A DNA stretch of 33,641 bases from a virus, in IMG/VR virus record IMGVR_UViG_3300042545_001965, positions 1-33,641 of that record. The stretch is one strand, 5' to 3'. Of the stretch, positions 22,237-30,521 are shown piece after piece; the first letter of the stretch is position 1, and each line of letters opens with the position of its first letter. The notes beneath the pieces were generated by a model. It searched no databases. It saw nothing but the letters and a program-made list of their open reading frames with translations, and was not told where the DNA came from. Both the position numbers and the translations under genes were made by a program.

Positions 22237-24885
22237 TTAACTATTATTGGCTATGACCATTTGTGTCTGAGTACCAGGATAACTGTAACTCCAGCCTACT
22301 GCTGCATTGTTGGTTATTACATGCCAATTGTTACTGACAACAGTAATTAAATTACTGGCACCTGTTCCTTTGTCAGAGCATCTGTTGTTTACAAAACTCA
22401 TTCTGCCACCAGCTACTCCTACTAAGGGATTTAAAAATGCCAAATTAGGTGGAACAACAAATTGACAGCCATTTACAATTGCAGTTCCTGCATTTTGAGT
22501 AATGAAGCCGCCACCAATTGCACTGTTTCGGAATGTACAATTATCTATTTGCAGGTAAGATGATCCGCCCGACTCTTGGACAAATGCATTGGTTACTGCC
22601 ACCGAAGCTGAGAATTCGCAAGAGTTAACACGTAAAATTCCATCGCCGGATAACGTTATTGGATTGTATGCACCATTGCCAATGGTAAAATAACAACCCA
22701 TGATAGTCATAAAACCACCTGTTTGATTAAAACTGGCGGTATTATCAAAGTCAGTATCTGTGATAGCACCAAATGTAGTACCAGATGCAGTTGTTTGCAA
22801 CTCTACTTGAATTCCGCCGTTGATGAACAAACAACCGTTTATTTTCAGGTCGTCGCAGCGACCAGATACAACACCACGATTAGTACTGTCAAAGAATATG
22901 GATTCGTTAGCAGTACCCACAATATCAAATGGCCAATATTGTAAATTTAGTATTCTAACTGTGTCTAAACTACCATCGATTCTGATGCCGTAGTTGTAGC
23001 AGGACATTTCTAAGCCATCAATAATGGCTCCTCCTGAGTTTAGTCTCATGTCAATTCCAGTCATACCATTGGTTATTCTACAATTTAATATTTGGAACCT
23101 TGGCACATTTTGTGCATAAATTGCAGGAGGATATGCAACTAAGCTAGCTCTGCTACTAGTGACTGGTTGCACAAATTTTATACCCATGTCACGTAAACTA
23201 GGGCCTGGTTCGCCTGCAGTGAATACAAGAACTGCTGTATCTGACAGATTAAATGAATAATTGATATTGTCAGCCAAGATCACAGATCTATTACGGCCAT
23301 CACCGTACAGTATTTGACCTTGATAATAACATCCAATGGCACTTCCTACACGATATGTGCCTTCTGGGAAGTAAACTCTTTTCTGGGTATCAATTGCTGC
23401 TTGAATAGCAGCACGGTCGTCGGCAATGCCATTGCCAACTGCTCCAAAATCTTTGACGCTAACTGTATCACTGAATTTTGAATTAGCTGTTCTAGATACA
23501 GAACCGGTATATGGTGCTACGTATGTGACATTAGCACTGGATATATTTCCTGAAATAGTACCTGTAATACCTGTAAGTGCACTACCGTTACCTATAAAAT
23601 AACTACCGCTTATGTTACCCGAAGCTGATACAATACCAGCGGTCAATACATTACCACCTGTGATATTACCTGTGGCAATTGCTGTTCCACCAGTGGATAA
23701 ATTGCCACCGGTGATAGTAGCAGTAGCCGATACAATGCCAGTGGTCAATACATTACCGCCTGTAATATTACCGGTGGCACTTGCTGTTCCACTAACAGAC
23801 AAGTTGCCACTGGTGGACAAGTTACCGCCTGTAATAGTGGCAGTAGCTGAAATCAATCCGCCAGTTAATACATTACCACCTGTGATATTGCCTGCGGCAC
23901 TTGTTGTTCCGCTAGTGGAAAAGTTACCACCAGTAATGGTAGAGGTAGCTGTAACTGTACCAGTTGTCACTAAATTAGCAGCAGATACATTTCCTGTTGT
24001 ACTGACAGCACTGCTGGTTCCGTTACTGAGAACAGCTTGGCCATTGACTTGCAAGGTAGTTCCTGAAACTGTAACAGGCACAGAATTAATATAAATTGTA
24101 GAATTGGAAACCCAGAGATCTTTCCATTGATTTGTTGCGTTACCCAAACTGTAGGTAACGTTAGCCGACGGAATAATGTTGCCAACCGATCCTGACAGGT
24201 ACGTGGCCACGTTGGCGTTGCCGTACATGCCAGTCAACTGACTGCCGTTTCCGTAGATCATGGCACCGGTTAAGTTTCCGTCTGTGGTAACATTGCCCGA
24301 CAAGTTAGGAAGGCTTCCTGAATAAGTAGGCAAATATGCAGCAACATTGGCATTACCATATGTAGTGACTGCAGTTATGCCGGTTAAGAATGCACCGTTA
24401 CCTACAAAAAACGGTGCTGTAACTGTACCAACTGATGATACCAAACCAAGACTATATAAATTGCCACCTGTAACATTGCTGTTGGCAGATATTGCACCAG
24501 TGATGTTGAGCCCGGTGGGTGTTATGACTGCTACATCAGAAGTTCCGTCAATTGAAATTATGACATTGCCGTCAATGTCAGAGAACGTTACACTGCTGTT
24601 TCCGCTGGCAATTTGAGTAACTGACACGTTACCGATTTCACTGATCTGATTCCAAATTATACTGCTGCCATCAAAATCCTGAAAACAGTAATAAAAATAA
24701 TTAACATCATATGCATACATGCCAGCAAAGTCACCGATGCTGCCGATTAGACTGGGCGGCGGACTGGTTTGTGCTATGCTAAACAACTCGCCAAAGTTAT
24801 TATTACATTTGATATAAGCAGTACGTAAGGGATCGCCTGTTCCATCGTTGGGTACTGCACCTACGCCAATTATCTCTCTTGCCAT
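22237..24885 (-). CDS. Tail fibre/tailspike with GN-rich repeats and pectate-lyase-type beta-helix, 882 aa
   Basis: The order is: an N-terminal attachment module (NDGTGDPLRTAYIKCNNNFG, ~14-33) shared with the 1112-residue fibre; a long Gly/Asn/Thr repeat region (~100-460; motifs ITGGNVLT, SATATITGGNL, GNGSxLTG); then SVKDFGAVGNGIADDRAAIQ (~475-495), the signature of the pectate-lyase-3 superfamily, followed by a right-handed beta-helix to the end (repeats such as INNGMTGID, INGCLFING). Such beta-helices in tailspikes bind or cleave capsular or LPS polysaccharide; no catalytic residues can be fixed by eye. The gene has a late element (CATAAATAC) and GAGGA Shine-Dalgarno, and is divergent from the holin-like gene. 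Confidence 0.85.
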   Translation of the reverse strand: MAREIIGVGAVPNDGTGDPLRTAYIKCNNNFGELFSIAQTSPPPSLIGSIGDFAGMYAYDVNYFYYCFQDFDGSSIIWNQISEIGNVSVTQIASGNSSVTFSDIDGNVIISIDGTSDVAVITPTGLNITGAISANSNVTGGNLYSLGLVSSVGTVTAPFFVGNGAFLTGITAVTTYGNANVAAYLPTYSGSLPNLSGNVTTDGNLTGAMIYGNGSQLTGMYGNANVATYLSGSVGNIIPSANVTYSLGNATNQWKDLWVSNSTIYINSVPVTVSGTTLQVNGQAVLSNGTSSAVSTTGNVSAANLVTTGTVTATSTITGGNFSTSGTTSAAGNITGGNVLTGGLISATATITGGNLSTSGNLSVSGTASATGNITGGNVLTTGIVSATATITGGNLSTGGTAIATGNITGGNVLTAGIVSASGNISGSYFIGNGSALTGITGTISGNISSANVTYVAPYTGSVSRTANSKFSDTVSVKDFGAVGNGIADDRAAIQAAIDTQKRVYFPEGTYRVGSAIGCYYQGQILYGDGRNRSVILADNINYSFNLSDTAVLVFTAGEPGPSLRDMGIKFVQPVTSSRASLVAYPPAIYAQNVPRFQILNCRITNGMTGIDMRLNSGGAIIDGLEMSCYNYGIRIDGSLDTVRILNLQYWPFDIVGTANESIFFDSTNRGVVSGRCDDLKINGCLFINGGIQVELQTTASGTTFGAITDTDFDNTASFNQTGGFMTIMGCYFTIGNGAYNPITLSGDGILRVNSCEFSASVAVTNAFVQESGGSSYLQIDNCTFRNSAIGGGFITQNAGTAIVNGCQFVVPPNLAFLNPLVGVAGGRMSFVNNRCSDKGTGASNLITVVSNNWHVITNNAAVGWSYSYPGTQTQMVIANNS
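23590..23990 (-). repeat. Imperfect tandem repeats in the fibre gene
   Basis: Three units starting near 23642, 23744 and 23864 repeat with periods of 102 and 120 bp (34 and 40 codons). Each encodes the pattern NITGGNVLT-G-SATATITGGNL-STSG. The 18-bp length difference and close DNA similarity suggest repeat gain or loss by slippage or recombination. Confidence 0.7.
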
Positions 24886-24903
24886 GGTATTCCTCGTTTT
24901 GAG

Positions 24904-24911
24904 TATTTATG
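24904..24911 (-). promoter_or_regulatory. Late promoter CATAAATA for the 882-aa fibre gene
   Basis: The minus strand reads CCATAAATACTC, 7 of 8 positions of TATAAATA. With a start ~6-7 nt downstream the leader is ~15 nt and carries GAGGA before the ATG at 24883-24885. Confidence 0.6.
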
Positions 24912-24977
24912 GCTGTTTATGAATAGCCCAAACCGTACTTGTTAATACACCTATACAATTGGCAGTGGATCGGGCCG

Positions 24978-24983
24978 TAAATA
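24978..24983 (+). promoter_or_regulatory. Late-promoter-like element for the holin-like gene
   Basis: The plus strand reads CCGTAAATAACTTC, a TAAATA core diverging from the fibre promoter 67 bp away. A small hairpin (AATGGG/CCCATT, ~24989-25009) then lies in the leader, just before the AAAGGAG Shine-Dalgarno. Confidence 0.45.
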
Positions 24984-25025
24984 ACTTCAATGGGCATAAA
25001 GAACCCATTTTTAAAGGAGTCTATT

Positions 25026-25256
25026 ATGGACAAAGCATTTGAAATGGTTAGCGGTTTTCTAGGCCGTGTGTGTGATATCGGCGTCAAGTTAATCGCTGTT
25101 GGTGTTGTACTCCAGATTTTGTTTGGAGCCGCAGTGCCTTTCTTGGGCATCGATGTAGTAGCTGGCGTAATCAAGCTGGTTACAGCGTTAGGTAGCCAAG
25201 GACTTGTTGGCTTGGTAGCTGTTGCTGTGCTGTATTGGGCATTCAACAGAAAATAG
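25026..25256 (+). CDS. Small two-helix membrane protein (holin-like)
   Basis: The ATG at 25026-25028 has a near-perfect Shine-Dalgarno (AAAGGAG, 7-nt spacing), giving 76 residues; an upstream in-frame ATG at 24990 would place the Shine-Dalgarno inside the gene. The protein starts MDKAFEMVSGFLGR and has two hydrophobic stretches, ~19-40 (VKLIAVGVVLQILFGAAV) and ~48-73 (AGVIKLVTALGSQGLV then GLVAVAVLYW), and ends in a basic FNRK. Size, two membrane segments, a late element and a dedicated terminator suit a class II-like holin, but no lysozyme gene is adjacent, so another membrane role is possible. It is the only plus-strand gene among the tail genes. Confidence 0.75.
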   Translation: MDKAFEMVSGFLGRVCDIGVKLIAVGVVLQILFGAAVPFLGIDVVAGVIKLVTALGSQGLVGLVAVAVLYWAFNRK

Positions 25257-25275
25257 ACTCCTGGTCTATCCAAAG

Positions 25276-25300
25276 AAAAACCCGCTTCTGCGGGTTTTTT
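25276..25300 (+). terminator. Strong, bidirectional intrinsic terminator
   Basis: AAAAACCCGC pairs with GCGGGTTTTT around a TTCT loop, with a further T at the 3' end. It lies 19 nt after the holin-like stop codon. Because A-runs flank the stem on the other side, it should also stop minus-strand transcripts coming from the LamG genes. Confidence 0.9.
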
Positions 25301-25318
25301 GTTTAATTAAGTGCCAAA

Positions 25319-25338
25319 GACACTGTGTGACACTGTGT
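25319..25338. repeat. Perfect 10-bp tandem duplication
   Basis: GACACTGTGT occurs twice in direct succession in the short gap between the terminator and the stop of the first LamG gene. No other feature is seen in the gap 25301-25359. Confidence 0.6.
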
Positions 25339-25359
25339 ACATTACGCTCATCATGCCGG

Positions 25360-26094
25360 TCATAGTCCGTATAAAGCACGGTTAGCGTTGTAATTCTGTA
25401 ACGCCTGTCCAGCTGTGAGTGCGGCATTATACAGTCTGGTTATACCAATTCTGCCGTCAAACCACTGTGCAAATTCACCGTTGTTGTAACTGCCCAAATA
25501 CAAGTTGGTTGAAGTGTTTAAGATGCTGGCCAAACTATGATTCACTGTGCCAATACTTGAACCATTTACAAATGTTTGTAATGTTTGAGTGCCGCCGTTG
25601 GTGAACACATAAACCAACTGATACCATGTATTCAGTGTGCCCACAAAGGTTGTGCTGTTCACAAACAAAGTAGAACCTGAGCCACTACCGCTACCCAATT
25701 GAGCATAGTAAGAAGTACCAGTGGTTCGTATGCTATAACTGACATCAACTGATAAACCACCCGGATCAAATTTACCCAGCACAACGTCGTTGCCCGATGC
25801 CGTTTGATTTACCCAGACTTCCATGGTCCAACTACCCGATCCAGGCTCTAGAGCGGCCGTGTCAGTTACACTGACTTGGCTTGATGTTCCATTGTAGGCA
25901 AAGTACGGATCAGTGTAGGTGATGTTGCTCATGGTACCGGCCAAGTTTGGTGACGCCAAACTGTTGATGGTTGTGCCCGTGCCAGAATAGCTGGCAGTAT
26001 TACTCGGATCATAATAAAGAACCAAGTTAGAGATCACTGGCTGTAATTGGTCAACTACAGTTACACCATTGAGAGAGACACCTTGAACAATCAT
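25360..26094 (-). CDS. LamG/concanavalin-like domain protein A, 244 aa
   Basis: A 244-residue protein whose C-terminal two thirds resemble a LamG-type concanavalin A jelly roll: SWTMEVWVNQT (~88-98), TWYQLVYVFTNGG (~157-169), LQTFVNGSSIGT (~172-183) and FDGRIGITRLYNAALTAGQ (~213-231), the last a typical closing segment of Laminin_G_3 domains. The N-terminus (MIVQGVSLNGVTVVD, then NLVLYYDPSNTASYSG) is nearly the same as in the neighbouring gene, so the two are paralogues. Such domains bind glycans, which fits a receptor-binding tip protein or decoration. It starts with an ATGA overlap with the upstream paralogue. Binding specificity unknown. Confidence 0.8.
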   Translation of the reverse strand: MIVQGVSLNGVTVVDQLQPVISNLVLYYDPSNTASYSGTGTTINSLASPNLAGTMSNITYTDPYFAYNGTSSQVSVTDTAALEPGSGSWTMEVWVNQTASGNDVVLGKFDPGGLSVDVSYSIRTTGTSYYAQLGSGSGSGSTLFVNSTTFVGTLNTWYQLVYVFTNGGTQTLQTFVNGSSIGTVNHSLASILNTSTNLYLGSYNNGEFAQWFDGRIGITRLYNAALTAGQALQNYNANRALYGL

Positions 26095-26789
26095 ACGCCA
26101 AATGTTCCTTTTAGTCCGTAGTAGTTTTGTTGTAGCTGTTCCAGGGTGAGTTTGATACTATACAATTCCAAGTTGGCCACATATCCCCAGGGTTGATCCA
26201 GGCCGCCCTGAATATTTCCCCAGCCATAGTGATATTCGCCCGAAACTGATTTTGGCACACTTGATCCAACCTGTTGACCGTTGATATAAAATGTTTGTCC
26301 CGAGGCATCACCCACTGTGGCCCATTGTGCCCAGACATCACCATAGGCACTCATGTTATAACCTGAACTGTTAAAACCGGTTAAGGTGGCATTGTCCCAC
26401 ATGCCCAATATGTTAGTTCCTGTATTGATAATTATTGGGTGCCCACCTATATAGTCTCGTAACAAAGTTCTAAAACCTGTTGTAGATGCCCGCACCCGTG
26501 TCCATGAAATGTAGGTAAAGTTGGTGGGTATCTGTATTGAGGTTGAAACAGCGGTTACGATCTGCCCCGCGGAACTACAGTTGAAACATTTTACACCACT
26601 AAGGACAGTGTAGATATTGCTGTTACTCAGTGTATGAGTATAGCCATTGCCCGACAAGTCGTTCAAGGTAGTTCCTGTGCCTGAGTAACTTGAAATATTA
26701 TTGGCATCAAGATACAGTATCAAGTTGGTGGGCTGGACGCCACCATCTAATACTCTGACACTGTTAAGCGTGACACCTTGGATAATCAT
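26091..26789 (-). CDS. LamG/concanavalin-like domain protein B, 232 aa
   Basis: A diverged paralogue of the 244-residue protein downstream. The shared start reads MIIQGVTLNSVRVLD, then LILYLDANNISSYSGTGTT; the remainder keeps the jelly-roll pattern (FTYISWTRVRAS, GQTFYINGQQVGSS, YVANLELYSIKLTLEQLQQNYYGLKG) but with different loops and an added CFNC cysteine pair. A glycan-binding or adhesion role at the fibre tip or baseplate is likely from the family and position. AGGATAAT directly before the ATG is the Shine-Dalgarno, and the stop of the large fibre gene lies just upstream, so the three genes are co-translated. Confidence 0.75.
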   Translation of the reverse strand: MIIQGVTLNSVRVLDGGVQPTNLILYLDANNISSYSGTGTTLNDLSGNGYTHTLSNSNIYTVLSGVKCFNCSSAGQIVTAVSTSIQIPTNFTYISWTRVRASTTGFRTLLRDYIGGHPIIINTGTNILGMWDNATLTGFNSSGYNMSAYGDVWAQWATVGDASGQTFYINGQQVGSSVPKSVSGEYHYGWGNIQGGLDQPWGYVANLELYSIKLTLEQLQQNYYGLKGTFGV

Positions 26790-26790
26790 A

Positions 26791-29700
26791 TTATCCTAGG
26801 AATGTCACACTGTAGCTGTCGTTGGCATCAAAGTTAACGTTGCCTGCTATGACCTGTAATCTGACAGTATCGCCTACTGCTAACTTGGTCATACCAGCCA
26901 TGCTCATGTGGCCAAAACCAGGACTGGTGCTGTTGCCGGTGACTTCCCAGAACGCCACCACGTTGGCACCCGAACCGTTGCTGTTCTTTTGAATGCTGGC
27001 TTGGTTTAATCCACTGGTGCTACCAACTCGTAGTGTAGCAGAACAACTATAGATACCAGCCACTGGTGCTGTAAATATGCCTGTGGTGTTGTTGTAGTAA
27101 CTGCCTTGGTTGTAGTCTACTGTAGCACCTTGTGTTGCAGTAATTGTAGTATTAGCGGCAATGTCGGTGCTGAGTGTTCCATACACGCGAAATGCTGGCA
27201 AGTTGGGAGTTATAACATTGCCAGTGACTGAAACATTGCCTGGGAATGTGGCAACACCAGTGTTGTCAAACACTGTGCTGAAACTACCAGCAACCAAGGT
27301 GACGTTTGCACTGGTGCCAGTGACATTGCCGGTGATTGAAATGTTGCCGATAAAGTTAGCGGCTGTTACATTACCTGTGACACCAACGTTACTTGAAACT
27401 GTGACTATACCTGTGCCATTTGGTGCTAATGCAATATTTCCGTTGCTGCCTGTGATGATGCTCAACGCACCTGTGTCAACAATGTTTCCAGTTATATTCA
27501 AGTTGCCAGCACTGACGTTGCCAGTGGCACTAACAATGCCTGCAGTTAAGATGTTGCCACCGGCAATGTTGCCAGAACCTACTACTATACCAGTGCCAAA
27601 TGCTACATTGCCATTGAAATTTGCACCATTGACATTTCCGCCAGTTATGGTGCCTGATCCAACAGTTAAGTTACCACCAACAATGTTGCCAACAGCACTG
27701 ACGTTGCCAGGAGCACTTAAATTACCAGTAGTATCAAAGGTCCAGGTCTTAGAATCATTTAGAGAATTTGCAACTATTTGTGCATCACCAATGCCGGCAG
27801 CAAGTTGAACATTTCCAGCCGGAGCATAAAATGCCGAAACATTGGCATCACTGCTGATAGAAAGATAATCAAAATTTATTCGACCAGCGGTTGGTAATGT
27901 CAGGGTGCCATCCACACTCCAGAGCCAACTTTTCTGTTGTTGATTACTACTATCGTCTCGATAGACAATGTCCAAGGTAGCATTGTTTTGTGCTACATAG
28001 AAGTTTGAGTTAATGGCCGTGTTTGGGGCCACGGTTACATTAGCGTTTATATACATCAACTGTGAATATTGATCACTCTGCATAGTGATACTTTGACTAA
28101 CTGGTGCTAGTATTACGCTATTAGGGAATTGTGTAGTACCACCTGTGCCAAAGGTCCACTGTGCTGAGTTACCAGCCGCATCATTGCTGTTGATTACAAT
28201 GTTGCCGGTGTTGGCCAATTGTATATACTTGTTGTCATCGCCAATGTACTGATTGTAGTATTGATTGTTGCCAGTATCAAAATGTATGTGGGTGGGTTCG
28301 TCAATGATATTGCCCCGCACTCGCAGGTATAAATCATTTGCCAGGGACACAGGATCCGGTGCAAGATACAGTCCACTCTGTGTGTTGCTGGTGCCTGTGC
28401 CTATCACTGCTTCGCCATTGAATGTGACGCCGCCGGTTACTCGGTTACCGTTGGCATAGTTTATTGCAATAATATTGCCCGGCAATGTTAAGTTACCATC
28501 TGTTCCAAACGTCCACTGTGCTGTGTTACCTATGGTGTCATCGGTATTGACAACAACATTACCGGTGTTGGCCAACTTGACATAGAGATTGTCATTGCCC
28601 AGGAACAGTTCAGTGTTATACAAATCGCCTGTGGTAAGATGTAAATGGTTACCTTCGACAATATTGCCAGTTGGGTATACTAATAGTTGTTGGTTAGCGT
28701 CAGATCCGCCCGACGGTGTTATAGCAATAGTATTTCCAAGACCCGTTGGTGCCGCACCTTCTGATACAACGCCACCCTTGGGCAAGGTTATACCCGATGT
28801 AGAAAAACTGTAAAGGTATGGGGTAGCATTGTCATCCAGGCCAAAAGTTATGGTGCTACTGTTTTCCTCAAAATAAATGTTACCAAAGCCCGTGGCGTCA
28901 GCATTGGGCAATGTCAGCACACCATCTGTGCCAAATGTCCAAGTAGATGCGGCATTGGCTGTTATGGTCGCATTGCCATTGGCAGTGGGTATGGCGACAT
29001 TGCTGAGGCCGTTGCTGATACTGGAGGTACTGAGTCCGCTGAGTTGACTACCATTGCCAAAGAAATAGTTGGCTGTGATGTTGCCCGTGGTTGAAATTGA
29101 GCTGTTGCTGTTGTTTTGTAGCACAGCATTGCCGTTGACTGCGAGCACATTGCCCGCACCCAAGGTGATAGGCACATTGTTCATAAAAATAGTGCTGTTG
29201 CTCACATACAAATCATTCCATTGATTTGTGGCATTGCCCAAACTGTAAACAGCATTACCACTTGGAACAATATTGCCAGCCCAACCTGATTCACCATAGG
29301 CCACAGCATTGGCATTGCCATAAGTTGCTGGTAATCCATTGGCAAATGCCAAGTTACCAAAAATAAATCCACCTGAGATATTGCCAGTGGTTGAAATAGT
29401 GTTTGACCCAAATCCAGCCAACAATGTGACCACATTGGCATTGCCATATTGTACTGGTAATCCGGTCAGTTGGCTACCATTGCCAAAGAAATATGATGCT
29501 GTGACGTTGCCAGTGGTACTAACAGGGTTACTGCCCAAAGCAGCCAAGTTGGCCACAACATTGGCATTGCCATATGTTGCTGCAAGACCAGTTAACTGAC
29601 TACCGTTACCTATAAAATAAGTGGCTGACACATTGCCAGAAATTGTGGCGCGGCTGGCAAAAAGTTCATTGTCGATAGCATCGACCATGATGGTAGAATC

Positions 29701-30129
29701 ATCTGCGTATACCGATCCCTGCAAATCACCCACAAATACGTTGCCAGTATAGCTGATGTTGCCAGCAGTTAAATTTCCTGTGATAGCAACATTGCCGTCC
29801 ACAAATAGTCCGCCTGTGCCAAAATAACCAGTACGGTATTTCAGTGTGGTTGATCCTAAATCATAAGTGTTGTTTAGTCTTGGTACTACGCGGCTGTTGG
29901 TTTGAACAATGCCGACGCCATTAGGGCTCAAAATCAAATTGCCGTTGGTATTGTTGGCCTGTATTGTATTGTTGGTTATGGTTATGTTGCTGCCAACAGG
30001 GCCTGCTAACCAGATGTTATCAAAGTTGTCATCGGTTTTGATAAACGCGGTACGTAAGGGATCGCCTGTGCCATCGTTAGCACTTGCACCATAATCAATT
30101 TGTTGTTGGGTGTTTCCGGTATTGGCCAT
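26791..30129 (-). CDS. Large tail fibre protein with C1q-like C-terminus, 1112 aa
   Basis: The longest complete gene in the window. It begins with the attachment module (SANDGTGDPLRTAFIKTDDNF, ~15-35), followed by Gly/Asn/Thr-rich beta repeats: YFxGNGSQLTGL units of ~42 residues (~165-300), a WTFGTDGxLTLP motif several times (~395-830), and ITGGN/SATGNVS repeats (~840-980). The last ~130 residues (FRVYGTLSTDI... FTAPVAGIYSCSATLRV...) match the pattern of a C1q/TNF-like trimeric domain, a likely receptor-binding head. The central block is closely similar to the 882-residue fibre. The Shine-Dalgarno AAGGA lies 10 nt before the ATG, downstream of a TAAATAC late element. Adhesion to the host is the clear role. 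Confidence 0.85.
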   Translation of the reverse strand: MANTGNTQQQIDYGASANDGTGDPLRTAFIKTDDNFDNIWLAGPVGSNITITNNTIQANNTNGNLILSPNGVGIVQTNSRVVPRLNNTYDLGSTTLKYRTGYFGTGGLFVDGNVAITGNLTAGNISYTGNVFVGDLQGSVYADDSTIMVDAIDNELFASRATISGNVSATYFIGNGSQLTGLAATYGNANVVANLAALGSNPVSTTGNVTASYFFGNGSQLTGLPVQYGNANVVTLLAGFGSNTISTTGNISGGFIFGNLAFANGLPATYGNANAVAYGESGWAGNIVPSGNAVYSLGNATNQWNDLYVSNSTIFMNNVPITLGAGNVLAVNGNAVLQNNSNSSISTTGNITANYFFGNGSQLSGLSTSSISNGLSNVAIPTANGNATITANAASTWTFGTDGVLTLPNADATGFGNIYFEENSSTITFGLDDNATPYLYSFSTSGITLPKGGVVSEGAAPTGLGNTIAITPSGGSDANQQLLVYPTGNIVEGNHLHLTTGDLYNTELFLGNDNLYVKLANTGNVVVNTDDTIGNTAQWTFGTDGNLTLPGNIIAINYANGNRVTGGVTFNGEAVIGTGTSNTQSGLYLAPDPVSLANDLYLRVRGNIIDEPTHIHFDTGNNQYYNQYIGDDNKYIQLANTGNIVINSNDAAGNSAQWTFGTGGTTQFPNSVILAPVSQSITMQSDQYSQLMYINANVTVAPNTAINSNFYVAQNNATLDIVYRDDSSNQQQKSWLWSVDGTLTLPTAGRINFDYLSISSDANVSAFYAPAGNVQLAAGIGDAQIVANSLNDSKTWTFDTTGNLSAPGNVSAVGNIVGGNLTVGSGTITGGNVNGANFNGNVAFGTGIVVGSGNIAGGNILTAGIVSATGNVSAGNLNITGNIVDTGALSIITGSNGNIALAPNGTGIVTVSSNVGVTGNVTAANFIGNISITGNVTGTSANVTLVAGSFSTVFDNTGVATFPGNVSVTGNVITPNLPAFRVYGTLSTDIAANTTITATQGATVDYNQGSYYNNTTGIFTAPVAGIYSCSATLRVGSTSGLNQASIQKNSNGSGANVVAFWEVTGNSTSPGFGHMSMAGMTKLAVGDTVRLQVIAGNVNFDANDSYSVTFLG
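29330..29640 (-). repeat. Imperfect tandem repeats in the large fibre gene
   Basis: About 126-bp units encode YFxGNGSQLTGLxxxYGNANVV-x-LAxxGSNxxSTTGN. They run through at least two full units and a degenerate third. The same motif recurs once in the 882-residue fibre. Confidence 0.6.
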
Positions 30130-30153
30130 TCTACTGTGTCCTTGGGGTCACAG

Positions 30154-30159
30154 TATTTA
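30154..30159 (-). promoter_or_regulatory. Late-promoter-like TAAATA element of the large fibre gene
   Basis: The minus strand reads GGTAAATACTGTG, 24 nt before the ATG, with the AAGGA Shine-Dalgarno in between. It lies in the gap between the ErpA-like gene and the fibre and is not part of a stop codon. Confidence 0.5.
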
Positions 30160-30185
30160 CCAAAAACTAATGTAGTAGACTTTGC

Positions 30186-30509
30186 TTATGAGGGACTAAA
30201 ACTTGACCCACAACCACATGTTGTGGCTGCTTGCGGGTTGTCAATAACAAAACTACTGCCCATTGCATCATCGTTGTAGCGTATGTTAGCGTTGCGTAGA
30301 TATTCCATACTCATACTATCCACTAACACCATAACATTATCAAATGTAAAATCAAAGTCATCGTCGTTTTGTTCTTCGTCAAAGGTAAATCCGTACTGCA
30401 TACCCGAACAGCCGCCACCTTGTACGAATACACGTAGTTTAAGATTGGGATTTTGTTCTTCGATTAGTAAATCTTTGAGCTTTGTCACTGCCGATTCATC
30501 AAGTTGCAT
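30186..30509 (-). CDS. erpA: A-type Fe-S cluster carrier (ErpA/IscA family)
   Basis: A 107-residue protein with the three invariant cysteines of A-type carriers: C34 in [13 protein letters not shown], and C98 and C100 in [26 protein letters not shown] and [11 protein letters not shown] match ErpA more closely than IscA. ErpA-type proteins receive Fe-S clusters from the scaffold and deliver them to apo-enzymes, such as IspG or, here possibly, the phage radical SAM protein. All key residues are intact, so it should be functional. AGGTG lies just before the ATG, and a TATAAT lies at ~30522-30527 without a good -35. It follows the superoxide dismutase gene by 12 nt. Confidence 0.93.
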   Translation of the reverse strand: MQLDESAVTKLKDLLIEEQNPNLKLRVFVQGGGCSGMQYGFTFDEEQNDDDFDFTFDNVMVLVDSMSMEYLRNANIRYNDDAMGSSFVIDNPQAATTCGCGSSFSPS

Positions 30510-30521
30510 AATACACCTATA

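Noticed and set aside
23612-24094. Long plus-strand open frame antisense to the fibre repeats (also 27161-27808 +)
   Set aside because: Both are mirrors of Gly/Thr/Asn-rich repeats, which lack stop codons on the opposite strand. They have no Shine-Dalgarno and repetitive Val/Pro/Leu composition.
24917-25273. Minus-strand frame of 118 codons opposite the holin-like gene
   Set aside because: The plus-strand gene has an ideal Shine-Dalgarno and terminator. The opposite frame is not protein-like and would cover the divergent promoters.
30208-30226. Inverted repeat CCACAAC/GTTGTGG
   Set aside because: It lies in the conserved ErpA coding region for the Cys motif and has a short stem without a T-run; likely chance.
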